Shown: positions 30,864 through 38,485 of the stretch, one piece after another
Position numbering within the stretch: position 1 is the stretch's first letter
Layout: the number at the start of each line of letters is the position of its first letter
Source of the DNA: Owenweeksia sp.
Lineage (GTDB): Bacteria > Bacteroidota > Bacteroidia > Flavobacteriales > Schleiferiaceae
Direction: 5' to 3'
DNA: 64,000 nt
Assembly: GCA_028285465.1 (NCBI GenBank)
Contig: JANQPD010000091.1
Span: forward strand, 1 to 64,000
The notes under the pieces: model-generated
Database searches by the model: none
What the model was told of the DNA's origin: nothing
Seen by the model: only the letters and a program-made list of their open reading frames with translations
Position numbers and translations under genes: made by a program

Positions 30864-30889
30864 AGTGCAATAGTTGTCTATGACTTATC
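30860..30889 (-). promoter_or_regulatory. Start-codon hairpin and anti-P1 segment of the SAM-I leader
   Basis: On the RNA, UCAUAG (30883-30878) can pair with CUAUGA (30865-30860), which contains the metH1 start codon, across a 12-nt loop. Overlapping it by 2 nt, GAUAAGUC (30889-30882) is a perfect 8-nt complement of GACUUAUC (31029-31022), the 5' strand of riboswitch helix P1. Without SAM this anti-P1 pairing would break the start hairpin. With SAM, P1 would free the segment to close it. This suggests translational OFF control, and is inferred from pairing only. Confidence 0.5.
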
Positions 30890-30924
30890 GAGAACTTTAT
30901 GTAGAATATGATTTGTTGCTGCGA

Positions 30925-31034
30925 ACGCCTCTCATCTTTCCACGCCTTGCGTGGTGGGAAGTAGCACCCGGCTAGCCCGGGTTGCTAAGATGTCATAGGG
31001 CCCAAACCCTCGATCTTTCTTGATAAGTCGAGGC
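30925..31034 (-). ncRNA. SAM-I (S-box) riboswitch
   Basis: Read on the minus strand, the leader has CUUAUCAAGA opening P1 (31027 downward), then P2 with GAGGG and GGGCCCUAUGAC, then AGCAACC, P3 (CCCGG/CCGGGU), GGUGCUA-UUCC, P4 (CCACGC-AAG-GCGUGG) and AAAGAUGAG closing P1 (30936-30931 pairs with the 5' CUUAUC). The order and conserved elements are those of the SAM-I family, which binds S-adenosylmethionine and turns off methionine genes. It sits directly upstream of metH1. Confidence 0.95.
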
Positions 31035-31065
31035 GAAGGTAATAGACGCATGTGGAATTTGCAAA
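31034..31065 (-). promoter_or_regulatory. Promoter of the metH1-metH2-metF operon
   Basis: On the minus strand, TTTG (31065-31062), 20 bp, then TACCTTCG (31041-31034), which differs from TAnnTTTG at one base. Transcription would begin within a few bases of riboswitch helix P1. Confidence 0.7.
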
Positions 31066-31110
31066 AGGAAATCGCCCGAACCCTTGGAATCGATCAAACA
31101 TGAAAACACC

Positions 31111-31173
31111 GCACAGGTAGCCGTTATTGTGCAAATACATCGCCCGACCAAACAACCAAGCCTCTACCTGTGC
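31111..31173. repeat. 10-bp inverted repeat with 43-bp spacer
   Basis: GCACAGGTAG (31111-31120) and CTACCTGTGC (31164-31173) are perfect complements. They lie between the small lipoprotein stop and the metH promoter. A smaller CGGAA/TTCCG hairpin lies at about 31181-31196. It may be a 3'-UTR structure or part of a terminator without T-run; role unknown. Confidence 0.6.
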
Positions 31174-31198
31174 TGCTGCATCGGAAGTAACGTTCCGT

Positions 31199-31651
31199 TT
31201 AGCGGCTTTTCACAAACGCATAAAGAGCAGAATCCACCGTATAGCTACTGGTAGATGCGTCTATACAATACGCTCTGTCACCATAATCCCAACCAGCACC
31301 GCATAAAGGCGACACTGCCACTTCAACAGCATCTGCAGCGCGGCAACTATCCAAACGAAACATATAAGAAAGGGTATCATCAAATTGAACATAAAGTGAA
31401 TCAGCCGTAAAAAGACCTAGATTACGCCCTTCGATAGTTACTTCTTCTGTAAAAGTCGGGCGGGTATCGTTCAACTGAAAGGCTAGTCGCGGATTATCAA
31501 GTTCAAGAATTCCAAAGTAGTTGAATTCAACCTTATGTTCCGTGCTATTCGTATAAAAAAACCTGTTTACATGAGTTTTATGCTCGCAATCTTCTTCGCA
31601 TCCAGCCAAAAACATCGCAATTAGAATAAACAAATAGCTAAGGCTTCTCAT
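31199..31651 (-). CDS. Small cysteine-containing lipoprotein
   Basis: The protein has 150 residues with a lipoprotein signal (MRSLSYLFILIAMFLAGC, lipid Cys at 18). The mature part is a probable small beta domain with several cysteines (GCEEDCEHK; RLDSCRAADAVEVAVSPLCG; AYCIDAS). I recognise no family. It begins 10 bp after the HExxH lipoprotein gene, so the two form a transcription unit. The pairing suggests a partner, chaperone or inhibitor of that putative peptidase, which is speculation. Confidence 0.75.
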   Translation of the reverse strand: MRSLSYLFILIAMFLAGCEEDCEHKTHVNRFFYTNSTEHKVEFNYFGILELDNPRLAFQLNDTRPTFTEEVTIEGRNLGLFTADSLYVQFDDTLSYMFRLDSCRAADAVEVAVSPLCGAGWDYGDRAYCIDASTSSYTVDSALYAFVKSR

Positions 31652-31661
31652 ACTCCTTTAT

Positions 31662-33494
31662 TTATGGGTTAATGCCGATGTAATCCCCAAACAAAGAATC
31701 CAGTTCCATTCCTTCACCGGGATTCCAATACTGGTTGCGGAGGTTATTGCGCAATTCCCACCTGTTTTTCACATTGTGTAATGCATTCTGTATCTGATAG
31801 GGGGCATAGCCAGATACGTAATCGTTCGGGAAATTTTGGGTTCCGTCACAACCTATGAAAAAATCCTGGCCATCAATATAAAAAATATTGCCTTGCGGAA
31901 TAGTACCCAGTAAACAGTTTGCTCCATCAAAGGTAACCCCGGGAGGGCACCCTCCTCCAGGAAGCGGGGTATGGTAAAAATTACCATTCCAGGTAAAAGG
32001 CTGCGTTCCCGCCGGGGCAGAGCCTATCCTGCATGCCATTCCCCTGCTCGACCTTACCCGAACACCCTGGCTGCATGAAGGGGTATTGGGGTTATCAGAG
32101 CTTCCCCATCCTCCAATTTGATTTTCATCATCTATGAGGTCTACAATTAAAGGACTATAGCCCTCTCCATTAGATACAATACTAGGGTCTGTCAATACTT
32201 TCCACTGCATTCCGTTATTAAACTCAGGAGTAGAGCCATTACCATAGCGGTGAAACGTAAAGTGCCAATCAATACCCGCCGCAAAGCTTTCGACCAGGAG
32301 GTCTTCTACCTGATTAAAGTTTCCCGGAAGGCTCCAGTGCACAGCATGGGTAAGCTCATGAATGGTAGTGGCATATATTTGAGATGCGCTTCTTGAAGCA
32401 TCTTTTATCCTGATCCTTGGCCAGGAAATAAGCGTGCGCCAATAGGCATGGTCATTCGTACTCCCGTTTTTATAGGCTCCTATTTTTAGTTTCTTCCATG
32501 TTTTACCCGGAGGACGTTGCATGCCGTGCCGGTTGCCGTAATAGTATTGATGAGCGGCAACGTGAATACACGCATAGAGTTTTCTTCGTTGATCAAGAGC
32601 TGAGTTGATGGTTGTATTCCATGCCGACTTCGTTTTTGGCCCTTTCGTATACGCTTGTAACCATACACCCTGTCGGATGGTAAAGCGGCTTCTTTCCCAT
32701 TTGATTTTGTACCGTACTCTACCCCTGTACCTTTTGCTTACCCAAAAATCACCGTTAGCATTTGTTAAAGTATAGGCCGTTTTGAACCACCTCCTTACGT
32801 AGATCTTAACGCCTTCTAAACCAGCAGTAGTGTTCAAATCATTATCGGTAAATCTTATGCGTCCCTGGGGATTGTACCTGCGCGCCAAAGTTTTTCCATT
32901 GACGCCCTCTTCCTCACCGAAGTCTTCTTCATTCCATAAGCCCAGCAGCTCAAAGGACCGCTCTTCAACGGTATAATAGTTTTCGTCCTCTCCGTCTTCA
33001 CCATCCAGGAAAACTTCAGAAAGCACCTGGTAAGGTACGTCGGGTAAATCCCCGTTTACCGGATATACCCCATAATAATACGTATATCCTTCTTCCGGCA
33101 AAGAAGGGTCATGGTAAAAGTCGCCATCTTCGATTATTTCATAATCCAAGGGATGGTCAAATAACTCTACATCCGGGTTTTCTGCCAATAGATCATACTC
33201 TTCATCATTTGAAGGGGCAAAGCGAACATACCGGTGCGTTGCTGTGATTTCAAGTTCATCACCTCCAAGAACTCCTTCGTCAATAAGCGTTTGATAAGCC
33301 GTTCGCATAGCCTCTATGGCATATGGATTAGGCAGTTGTTCTCCGAGCACGATAAAGCCATCTCCTTCGGTTTCATCGCTTTTCTCTTGTCCACTGTTTT
33401 CAACCGGATTAGTTTCGACCGCCTCTTTTTTACAGCTTATGCTTATAAAAAAAAGTGCACTAAAAAGACAAAAGACAATAGGTGATTTTTTCAT
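31662..33494 (-). CDS. Putative zinc metallopeptidase lipoprotein
   Basis: The protein has 610 residues. A lipoprotein signal ends at SISC (lipid Cys near 21), followed by an acidic tether. Residues 65-205 are acidic (EEYDLLAENPDVELFDHPLD). About 225-290 looks like a carboxypeptidase-regulatory/Ig-like beta domain (LEGVKIYVRRWFKTAYTLTN). TTIHELTHAVHW near residue 378 is a zincin HExxH motif; a third ligand may be the Glu in LLVESFAAG about 20 residues on, a gluzincin-like spacing. The last 100 residues are Gly- and Cys-containing. No T9SS domain is present; it should be lipid-anchored. Substrate unknown. It heads a two-gene unit with the small lipoprotein. Confidence 0.75.
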   Translation of the reverse strand: MKKSPIVFCLFSALFFISISCKKEAVETNPVENSGQEKSDETEGDGFIVLGEQLPNPYAIEAMRTAYQTLIDEGVLGGDELEITATHRYVRFAPSNDEEYDLLAENPDVELFDHPLDYEIIEDGDFYHDPSLPEEGYTYYYGVYPVNGDLPDVPYQVLSEVFLDGEDGEDENYYTVEERSFELLGLWNEEDFGEEEGVNGKTLARRYNPQGRIRFTDNDLNTTAGLEGVKIYVRRWFKTAYTLTNANGDFWVSKRYRGRVRYKIKWERSRFTIRQGVWLQAYTKGPKTKSAWNTTINSALDQRRKLYACIHVAAHQYYYGNRHGMQRPPGKTWKKLKIGAYKNGSTNDHAYWRTLISWPRIRIKDASRSASQIYATTIHELTHAVHWSLPGNFNQVEDLLVESFAAGIDWHFTFHRYGNGSTPEFNNGMQWKVLTDPSIVSNGEGYSPLIVDLIDDENQIGGWGSSDNPNTPSCSQGVRVRSSRGMACRIGSAPAGTQPFTWNGNFYHTPLPGGGCPPGVTFDGANCLLGTIPQGNIFYIDGQDFFIGCDGTQNFPNDYVSGYAPYQIQNALHNVKNRWELRNNLRNQYWNPGEGMELDSLFGDYIGINP

Positions 33495-33709
33495 AACAGG
33501 TTAATACGTTTAATTAGAAAGTGCAATGTTACGTCTATTTACAGGATCTTTTTGCATAGTGTAAGAATTTAACACTTTGTTAGAGCAGCTTCCTTTCCGG
33601 ATTGTCAAACCGGGCATTTTCCTTCACTTGTATATTTTTCCAAAACATGCTATTTCTCATGTTTAAAGAAACACGACTTAAATAGTTTTGCTTTTCAATA
33701 CACATTATA

Positions 33710-34984
33710 ATGAAATACGCCACGGCTCGCCAGGCCCTTTCCTCCATAAAATCAAATACCAACCTGTTTATTCACAGTGCTGCCGCAGCGCCCAGAGCGC
33801 TTGTAGAAGGTTTGGTAGAACGGGCAGATGAATTGAGGGAGGTAAACATCTATCAATTACACACGGAAGGTCCTGCTCCCTATACCGAAGCCCAATATGC
33901 CGCATCTTTCACGGTACATGCGCTCTTTATCGGTAAGAACTGCCGTAAAGCGGTAAACGAGGGGCGGGCACGTTTTGTGCCCTGTTTTTTAAGTGAAGTC
34001 CCGATTATGTTCCGCGAGGGGGTTATCCGCATTGATACCGTACTGATCCAGGTTTCTCCACCAGACAAGCATGGTTTCTGCAGCCTGGGGGTATCGGTCG
34101 AGGCTACACGCGCCGCCATAGAAGTTGCCGACACTGTAATTGCCCAGGTAAACCCTCAAATGCCCCGTACACACGGGGATAGCTTCATTCACCTGAATGA
34201 GATCGATGCCTATGTAGAACTGGATACTCCCCTGCCGGAGCACATACCCGCTCCCCTGGGAGAAGTGGAACGTAAAATAGGCGCGCATATAGCAGGTATT
34301 ATCGAAGATGGCGCTACGCTGCAAATGGGCATCGGTAGCATTCCGGATGCCGTATTGGCCTGCCTGGATAACCACAAAGACCTGGGGATACACACGGAGA
34401 TGTTCTCTGACGGGGTTATTCCGCTGGTGGAAAAAGGCGTTATTACAAATGCACAAAAAAAGATCCACCCGGGCTACCTGGTTTCGGGTTTTCTGATCGG
34501 CAGCCGCAAACTATACGACTTTGTAGATGACAACCCCATGGTACGGCTGCTGGATATACAGTACGTAAACGATACAAAAGTGATCCGCAAACTGGAAAAA
34601 ATGACGTCTATAAACAGTGCTATTGAGGTAGACATTACCGGCCAGGTGAGTGCGGATTCTATTGGCACCCGGATGTACTCCGGAGTAGGCGGTCAAATGG
34701 ATTTTATACGGGGGGCTTCCTTTTCAAAAGGAGGTAAGCCCATTATTGCCTTACCTTCGGTTACTAAAGACGGGGCTTCTAAGATCAGTGCTATGTTGAA
34801 ACCCGGTGCCGGTGTAGTTACCACCCGTGCACATGTACAGTATGTGGCTACGGAATACGGCATTGTGAACCTTTACGGCAAAAGCCTTACCGAACGCGCC
34901 AAGGCCATGATCAGCATTGCGCACCCAAAACACCGGGAGGCCCTGGAAGAAGCAGCGTACCAGCGCTTTGGAAGTTTAGCTTAA
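33710..34984 (+). CDS. Acetyl-CoA hydrolase/4-hydroxybutyrate CoA-transferase family protein
   Basis: This 424-residue class I CoA-transferase moves CoA between acetyl-CoA and carboxylic acids. The catalytic Glu lies in LGIHTEMFSDGV near residue 233. The glycine-rich stretch ATLQMGIGSIPDAVLA precedes it, and YSGVGGQMDFIRGAS, with FSKGGKPIIALPS, follows near 325. Length fits 4-hydroxybutyrate CoA-transferase relatives; the acceptor acid cannot be read from sequence. It is a single gene whose stop overlaps the stop of the convergent lipoprotein gene (TTAA). Confidence 0.92.
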   Translation: MKYATARQALSSIKSNTNLFIHSAAAAPRALVEGLVERADELREVNIYQLHTEGPAPYTEAQYAASFTVHALFIGKNCRKAVNEGRARFVPCFLSEVPIMFREGVIRIDTVLIQVSPPDKHGFCSLGVSVEATRAAIEVADTVIAQVNPQMPRTHGDSFIHLNEIDAYVELDTPLPEHIPAPLGEVERKIGAHIAGIIEDGATLQMGIGSIPDAVLACLDNHKDLGIHTEMFSDGVIPLVEKGVITNAQKKIHPGYLVSGFLIGSRKLYDFVDDNPMVRLLDIQYVNDTKVIRKLEKMTSINSAIEVDITGQVSADSIGTRMYSGVGGQMDFIRGASFSKGGKPIIALPSVTKDGASKISAMLKPGAGVVTTRAHVQYVATEYGIVNLYGKSLTERAKAMISIAHPKHREALEEAAYQRFGSLA

Positions 34985-35982
34985 CGTTTTTCTGGCAATA
35001 CCACCCATTGAGGAGGTAGATCTGAACGGTGTTTGTAGTGGTATACATAACGTATGGTCTCTTTGAGCCCGGTCCGTACCCAAAGTTGTTCCCGCACGGC
35101 ATTGCCTAAGTGTACATTGTAGATCGTATCAACATGACCATTCTCCTGAAAAAGTGTGGGGTAAGGCCTTCCACCTGTGAGGTGTACCCTTAATTCTGCA
35201 TGACGGTTCGCAATGAGGTCCTTGAAGCGATAATACCAACCTGACCCTGCGTTTTGCCTGGCTTTGTAAGACAGGTGCTGAAAATCAGATTGCAATATCC
35301 TGTTTGGCAGGGGAACTCCGTTTCGGTGCTTCACCCGCCAATGGTAGCCTTTTTGATCGAGGAAAAACCAGGGTTGGATCACCTTTGCTTCCTCAAAAAG
35401 TACGCTATTTCCGGTGAGGTCTTTAATTTGCCCCATCCAGTCGAAAAAAACAACAGCCCGCTCCATTGCCGTATCTTCCCGTATCCTCTCTATTTCTACA
35501 CTATCCAGGTAGTCTCCTTCTTGTTCGCAAATGTTGTGTACATACAAAATGCCCGCATAGCTCAGTTCATCTAGCCGGGTGGTTTCGGTATAGGAATAGG
35601 TCTCAGAAGGCTCCACTTCCACATCGGCTCCCATCAACAACAAAGCGAGACCAAAAACATCAGGACCTGTCGTGCCTGTTTTTTCTTCCGTTTTATAATA
35701 CGCCTGATGATCGAGTAATATGACTCCGTCAAAGCCGGAAGCAAAGGCCTCGGCCTGCAGGTGCTTCTCAATGAAAGAGGGCGCGACATCCGTAAGACGT
35801 AAATGATATTCCCCTTGCTTCACGTAAGGCAGAACCGGGTTTTGCCCTATGTAAAATACATCCGGGCTTAAAGACGTTGGATTAGTGCGTGTCATTCTCC
35901 GGGCTTCCATGAGGTCCATTTGATAGCTGCCGCACGAGGCAAAAAACAAAAAAACAAAATACAGGCAGGTCTTCTTCAACAT
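34981..35982 (-). CDS. Lipoprotein of unknown function
   Basis: The protein has 333 residues from the Met that opens MLKKTCLYFVFLFFASC (lipid Cys at 17). The frame is open a further 39 codons, but these would run into the metK promoter and leader and carry no signal peptide. The mature part has mixed alpha/beta character (GEYHLRLTDVAPSFIEKHLQ; DGVILLDHQAYYKTEEK). I recognise no family; the pattern recalls Bacteroidota outer-membrane lipoproteins with a DUF6340-like layout, but this is weak. It is divergent from metK and convergent with the CoA-transferase. Confidence 0.75.
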   Translation of the reverse strand: MLKKTCLYFVFLFFASCGSYQMDLMEARRMTRTNPTSLSPDVFYIGQNPVLPYVKQGEYHLRLTDVAPSFIEKHLQAEAFASGFDGVILLDHQAYYKTEEKTGTTGPDVFGLALLLMGADVEVEPSETYSYTETTRLDELSYAGILYVHNICEQEGDYLDSVEIERIREDTAMERAVVFFDWMGQIKDLTGNSVLFEEAKVIQPWFFLDQKGYHWRVKHRNGVPLPNRILQSDFQHLSYKARQNAGSGWYYRFKDLIANRHAELRVHLTGGRPYPTLFQENGHVDTIYNVHLGNAVREQLWVRTGLKETIRYVYHYKHRSDLPPQWVVLPEKR

Positions 35983-36053
35983 ATAGAAACTGGTTTCACC
36001 ATCTTTAACTAAAACGATGCCAATAAAGCCGGAGTTCTTTTCACTTCTTTTAA

Positions 36054-36061
36054 TACATTTG
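36054..36061 (+). promoter_or_regulatory. -7 box of metK
   Basis: A perfect TACATTTG. The predicted transcription start (about 36066-36068) coincides with the first helix of the SAM-II-like element, giving a leader of about 112 nt before the metK ATG. Confidence 0.6.
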
Positions 36062-36067
36062 CCCCCC

Positions 36068-36118
36068 GGTGGAAAAATTTGTTCTGATTGCAACCACACT
36101 AAAAAATGCTAAAGCAGT
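36068..36118 (+). ncRNA. Candidate SAM-II riboswitch in the metK leader
   Basis: The segment can fold as the H-type pseudoknot of SAM-II. P1 is GUGG (36069-36072) with CCAC (36094-36097). P2b is CUG (36084-36086) with CAG (36115-36117). P2a is AUU (36087-36089) with AAU (36105-36107). Conserved-looking segments are in the right order: AUUUG and UUGCAACCAC, then CUAAA, then GCUAAAG (36108-36114), comparable to what I recall of the Agrobacterium metA element. It sits between a promoter and metK. P1 and P2 are short, so this needs a covariance search. Confidence 0.55.
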
Positions 36119-36146
36119 GCATTTTTAGCTTTTTGCAATCGGTTTT
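36086..36146 (+). promoter_or_regulatory. Alternative long hairpin with T-run in the metK leader
   Basis: GATTGCAA (36086-36093) pairs perfectly with TTGCAATC (36133-36140). Inside it CTAAAAAATGC (36099-36109) pairs with GCATTTTTAG (36119-36128) apart from one extra A. GGTTTTTT follows. It uses the same bases as the SAM-II-like pseudoknot, so the two folds exclude each other. It resembles a terminator or an anti-aptamer structure. Confidence 0.55.
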
Positions 36147-36178
36147 TTCTCCGTTTTAATACAAAAGATTAAAAGCAA

Positions 36179-37432
36179 ATGGCGTATTTATTTACTTCCG
36201 AATCTGTTTCCGAAGGACATCCCGATAAAATTTCCGATCAAATCTCCGATGCGATCATAGACCACTTCCTGGCGCTTGACCCGGATTCTAAAGTGGCGTG
36301 TGAAACCCTGGTAACCACCGGGCAGGTTGTGCTGGCGGGCGAAATAAAATCCAATGCCTATGTAGATGTACAGAGTGTGGCCCGGGAGGTGATCAAACGC
36401 ATTGGATACACCAAAGGCGAATACATGTTCAGTGCCGACAGTTGCGGTGTATTGTCGGCCCTGCACGAGCAAAGCCCCGATATCAACCAGGGGGTGGACC
36501 GGGGCACTGCTGAAGAGCAAGGTGCAGGAGACCAGGGTATGATGTTCGGTTATGCAACCAATGAAACCGACAACTACATGCCGCTGGCGCTTGACCTGAG
36601 CCACAGCATATTGATCGAGCTGGCTAAGCTTCGCAAAGAAAACCAGGAGATCACTTATTTGCGCCCGGATGCCAAGGCACAGGTTACCATCGAGTATTCG
36701 GATGACAACCAGCCTCAAAAGATCACCACCATTGTGATTTCAACGCAGCACGATGAATTCGCAGACGAGGCTACTATGCTAAAGAAGATCAAAGAGGATC
36801 TCATCCAGATTTTGATCCCACGGGTAAAAGCTTCTTTAAAACCGGAATTACAGGCTTTGTTTACCGATGATATTACCTATCATATCAATCCTACCGGGAA
36901 ATTTGTAATTGGCGGCCCGCACGGAGACGCAGGCCTTACAGGTAGAAAGATCATCGTGGATACCTATGGGGGTAAGGGAGCCCATGGAGGAGGTGCCTTT
37001 TCCGGAAAAGACCCAAGCAAAGTAGATCGTTCTGCGGCTTATGCCACGCGCCACATGGCCAAAAACATGGTAGCTGCAGGCCTGGCCGATCAAATCCTGG
37101 TACAGGTTTCTTACGCCATAGGTGTGGTAGAACCTACGGGTATTTTTGTAGATACGTACGGCACTTCAAAGGTGAATATGACCGATGGAGAAATTGCGAA
37201 AAAGGCCGCCGAGCTCTTTGATATGCGCCCGGGGATTATCGAGCAACGCCTGAAGCTGCGTAACCCGATGTATGCAGAAACAGCGGCCTACGGCCATATG
37301 GGCCGGGAAACCAAAACCGTAGATAAAGTGTTTTTTGATGGCAATGGAAAAGAAATACGCAAAGCGGTAGAACTTTTTACCTGGGAGAAACTGGATCACG
37401 TAGAAGAAGTAAAAAAAGCCTTCGGTTTGTAG
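36179..37432 (+). CDS. metK: S-adenosylmethionine synthetase
   Basis: MetK makes S-adenosylmethionine from methionine and ATP. The product is 417 residues. It carries [20 protein letters not shown] at residues 5-24, [14 protein letters not shown] near 120, and the P-loop-like [19 protein letters not shown] near 275. A 25-30-residue insertion around 150-180 relative to E. coli MetK is usual in Bacteroidota. It completes the methionine cycle with the metH/metF operon 5 kb away. Its structured leader suggests SAM feedback. Confidence 0.97.
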   Translation: MAYLFTSESVSEGHPDKISDQISDAIIDHFLALDPDSKVACETLVTTGQVVLAGEIKSNAYVDVQSVAREVIKRIGYTKGEYMFSADSCGVLSALHEQSPDINQGVDRGTAEEQGAGDQGMMFGYATNETDNYMPLALDLSHSILIELAKLRKENQEITYLRPDAKAQVTIEYSDDNQPQKITTIVISTQHDEFADEATMLKKIKEDLIQILIPRVKASLKPELQALFTDDITYHINPTGKFVIGGPHGDAGLTGRKIIVDTYGGKGAHGGGAFSGKDPSKVDRSAAYATRHMAKNMVAAGLADQILVQVSYAIGVVEPTGIFVDTYGTSKVNMTDGEIAKKAAELFDMRPGIIEQRLKLRNPMYAETAAYGHMGRETKTVDKVFFDGNGKEIRKAVELFTWEKLDHVEEVKKAFGL

Positions 37433-37482
37433 GCCTGCAGCTATTGTTTTATTGGTCTTAAGCCATACAAAACGCAGGTGGC

Positions 37483-37490
37483 TATCTTTG
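37483..37490 (+). promoter_or_regulatory. -7 box directly before the PH-domain gene
   Basis: A perfect TATCTTTG ends 4 bp before the ATG at 37495, so a transcript from it would start at or next to the start codon (leaderless). No good -33 element is seen. Confidence 0.5.
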
Positions 37491-37494
37491 CCTA

Positions 37495-37902
37495 ATGGTA
37501 TTTTATTCAAAGCGCTCAATTGGTTTGGGCCTTTTCCTGTTTGTGCCGCTGACTAGTCTATTGGTTGATGCCTTACTTAACAAGGGCGGCCTGACCTTTG
37601 TTTTACCTTTGGTTATTCTGGCCCTGGTAAGCTGGCTTTGGTTTGGTACACGTTACCTTATCAAAGGCGATAAGTTGGTTGCCTGGGCAGGCTTTATTCC
37701 TTATCCACCCGTTGCCATTCAAAAGATCATACGGATCAAACCCACCCGTAGCTTCATTGCTGCCCCGGCTTGTTCCATGGATCGCCTTTTGGTGCAATAC
37801 GGCACATCGGATTATATCATTGTATCTCCAAAAGACAAGCAAGGTTTTGTACAAGCCCTGTTGGCAAGGAACCAGAACATTGAAGTACAGGGTGACCTGT
37901 AA
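37495..37902 (+). CDS. Small membrane protein with bacterial PH-like domain
   Basis: The product is 135 residues. Two hydrophobic segments lie at about 8-27 and 31-50. They are followed by a beta-rich domain (YLIKGDKLVAWAGFIPYPPV; IIRIKPTRSFIAAPA; VQYGTSDYIIVSPKDKQGF), the usual order for short bacterial PH-domain membrane proteins. Role unknown. It follows metK by 62 bp but has its own -7 box. Confidence 0.75.
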   Translation: MVFYSKRSIGLGLFLFVPLTSLLVDALLNKGGLTFVLPLVILALVSWLWFGTRYLIKGDKLVAWAGFIPYPPVAIQKIIRIKPTRSFIAAPACSMDRLLVQYGTSDYIIVSPKDKQGFVQALLARNQNIEVQGDL

Positions 37903-37975
37903 GTTTAAACCTGTGTTAATAGTTGTTTCATAGGTTTTTATTTACCTTAAGCCCTTTAATCCAAATCACATAAAA

Positions 37976-38353
37976 ATGAAAACAGAAGAAACCGCAAAAA
38001 GATTGGTAGAGCTTTGCCGTCAGGGCAAAAACAACCAGGCATACGATGAACTTTTTGATCCAAATGCCGTGGCTATAGAGCCGGAAGGTTATCAAGGCCC
38101 TTCACGCGTAGAAGGCCTTGATAACCTGCGTAAGAAGTCAGCACAGTTTGCCGAAATGGTAGAGGAAATGCACAGCATGGAAATTTCCGATCCCATAGTA
38201 GCGGACCGCTTCTTCAGCTGCACCATGGATATGGACGTTACCTTTAAGGGCATGGGGCGCAGCAAAGATGCAGAGCTATGCCTTTATGAAACCAATGATG
38301 AAGGCAAAATCATTAAAGAGCAGTTCTTTTTTACCCCACCCCCACAAGGCTAA
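37976..38353 (+). CDS. SnoaL-like/NTF2-fold protein
   Basis: This 125-residue protein has the helix-helix-strand pattern of the SnoaL-like (NTF2) fold: TAKRLVELCRQGKNNQAYDE, then LFDPNAVAIEPEG, and a C-terminal sheet (MDVTFKGMGRSKDAELCLYE). No catalytic residues can be assigned; such proteins are often unknowns or isomerase-like. An unusual 16-bp inverted repeat lies inside the gene (38087-38126). A terminator follows the stop. Confidence 0.75.
   Translation: MKTEETAKRLVELCRQGKNNQAYDELFDPNAVAIEPEGYQGPSRVEGLDNLRKKSAQFAEMVEEMHSMEISDPIVADRFFSCTMDMDVTFKGMGRSKDAELCLYETNDEGKIIKEQFFFTPPPQG
38087..38126. repeat. Near-perfect 16-bp inverted repeat inside a coding sequence
   Basis: GGTTATCAAGGCCCTTC (38087-38103) and GAAGGCCTTGATAACC (38111-38126) are complementary except for one extra C, with a 7-nt loop ACGCGTA. 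It encodes EGYQGPSRVEGLDNL within the SnoaL-like gene. The mRNA would form a very stable hairpin. Confidence 0.85.
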
Positions 38354-38372
38354 ACATAAATTAAGTCACTTG

Positions 38373-38403
38373 AAAGCCGCTTGTCTACCGGGCGGCTTTT
38401 TTT
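38373..38403 (+). terminator. Terminator of the SnoaL-like gene
   Basis: AAAGCCGC (38373-38380) pairs with GCGGCTTT (38392-38399), followed by a T-run to 38403. Confidence 0.85.
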
Positions 38404-38411
38404 ATCCACAT

Positions 38412-38440
38412 ATTGAAGGCATAGCTTCAATGGTTTTTTT
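38412..38440 (+). terminator. Second terminator-like hairpin
   Basis: ATTGAAG (38412-38418) pairs with CTTCAAT (38425-38431), followed by GG and seven T. It may back up the preceding terminator. Confidence 0.6.
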
Positions 38441-38450
38441 AACCCATAAA

Positions 38451-38480
38451 AAAAGCCGTCTCTTTTCAGAAGCGGCTTTT
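38451..38480 (-). terminator. Terminator of typA
   Basis: AAAAGCCG (38451-38458) and CGGCTTTT (38473-38480) are complementary; the minus-strand transcript ends in a long U-run after the stem. It lies 6 bp beyond the typA stop and probably works in both directions. Confidence 0.8.
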
Positions 38481-38485
38481 TCTTT

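Noticed and set aside
35983-36099. N-terminal extension of the lipoprotein gene to 36099
   Set aside because: It would overlap the metK promoter and leader and push the lipoprotein signal 39 residues inside the protein.
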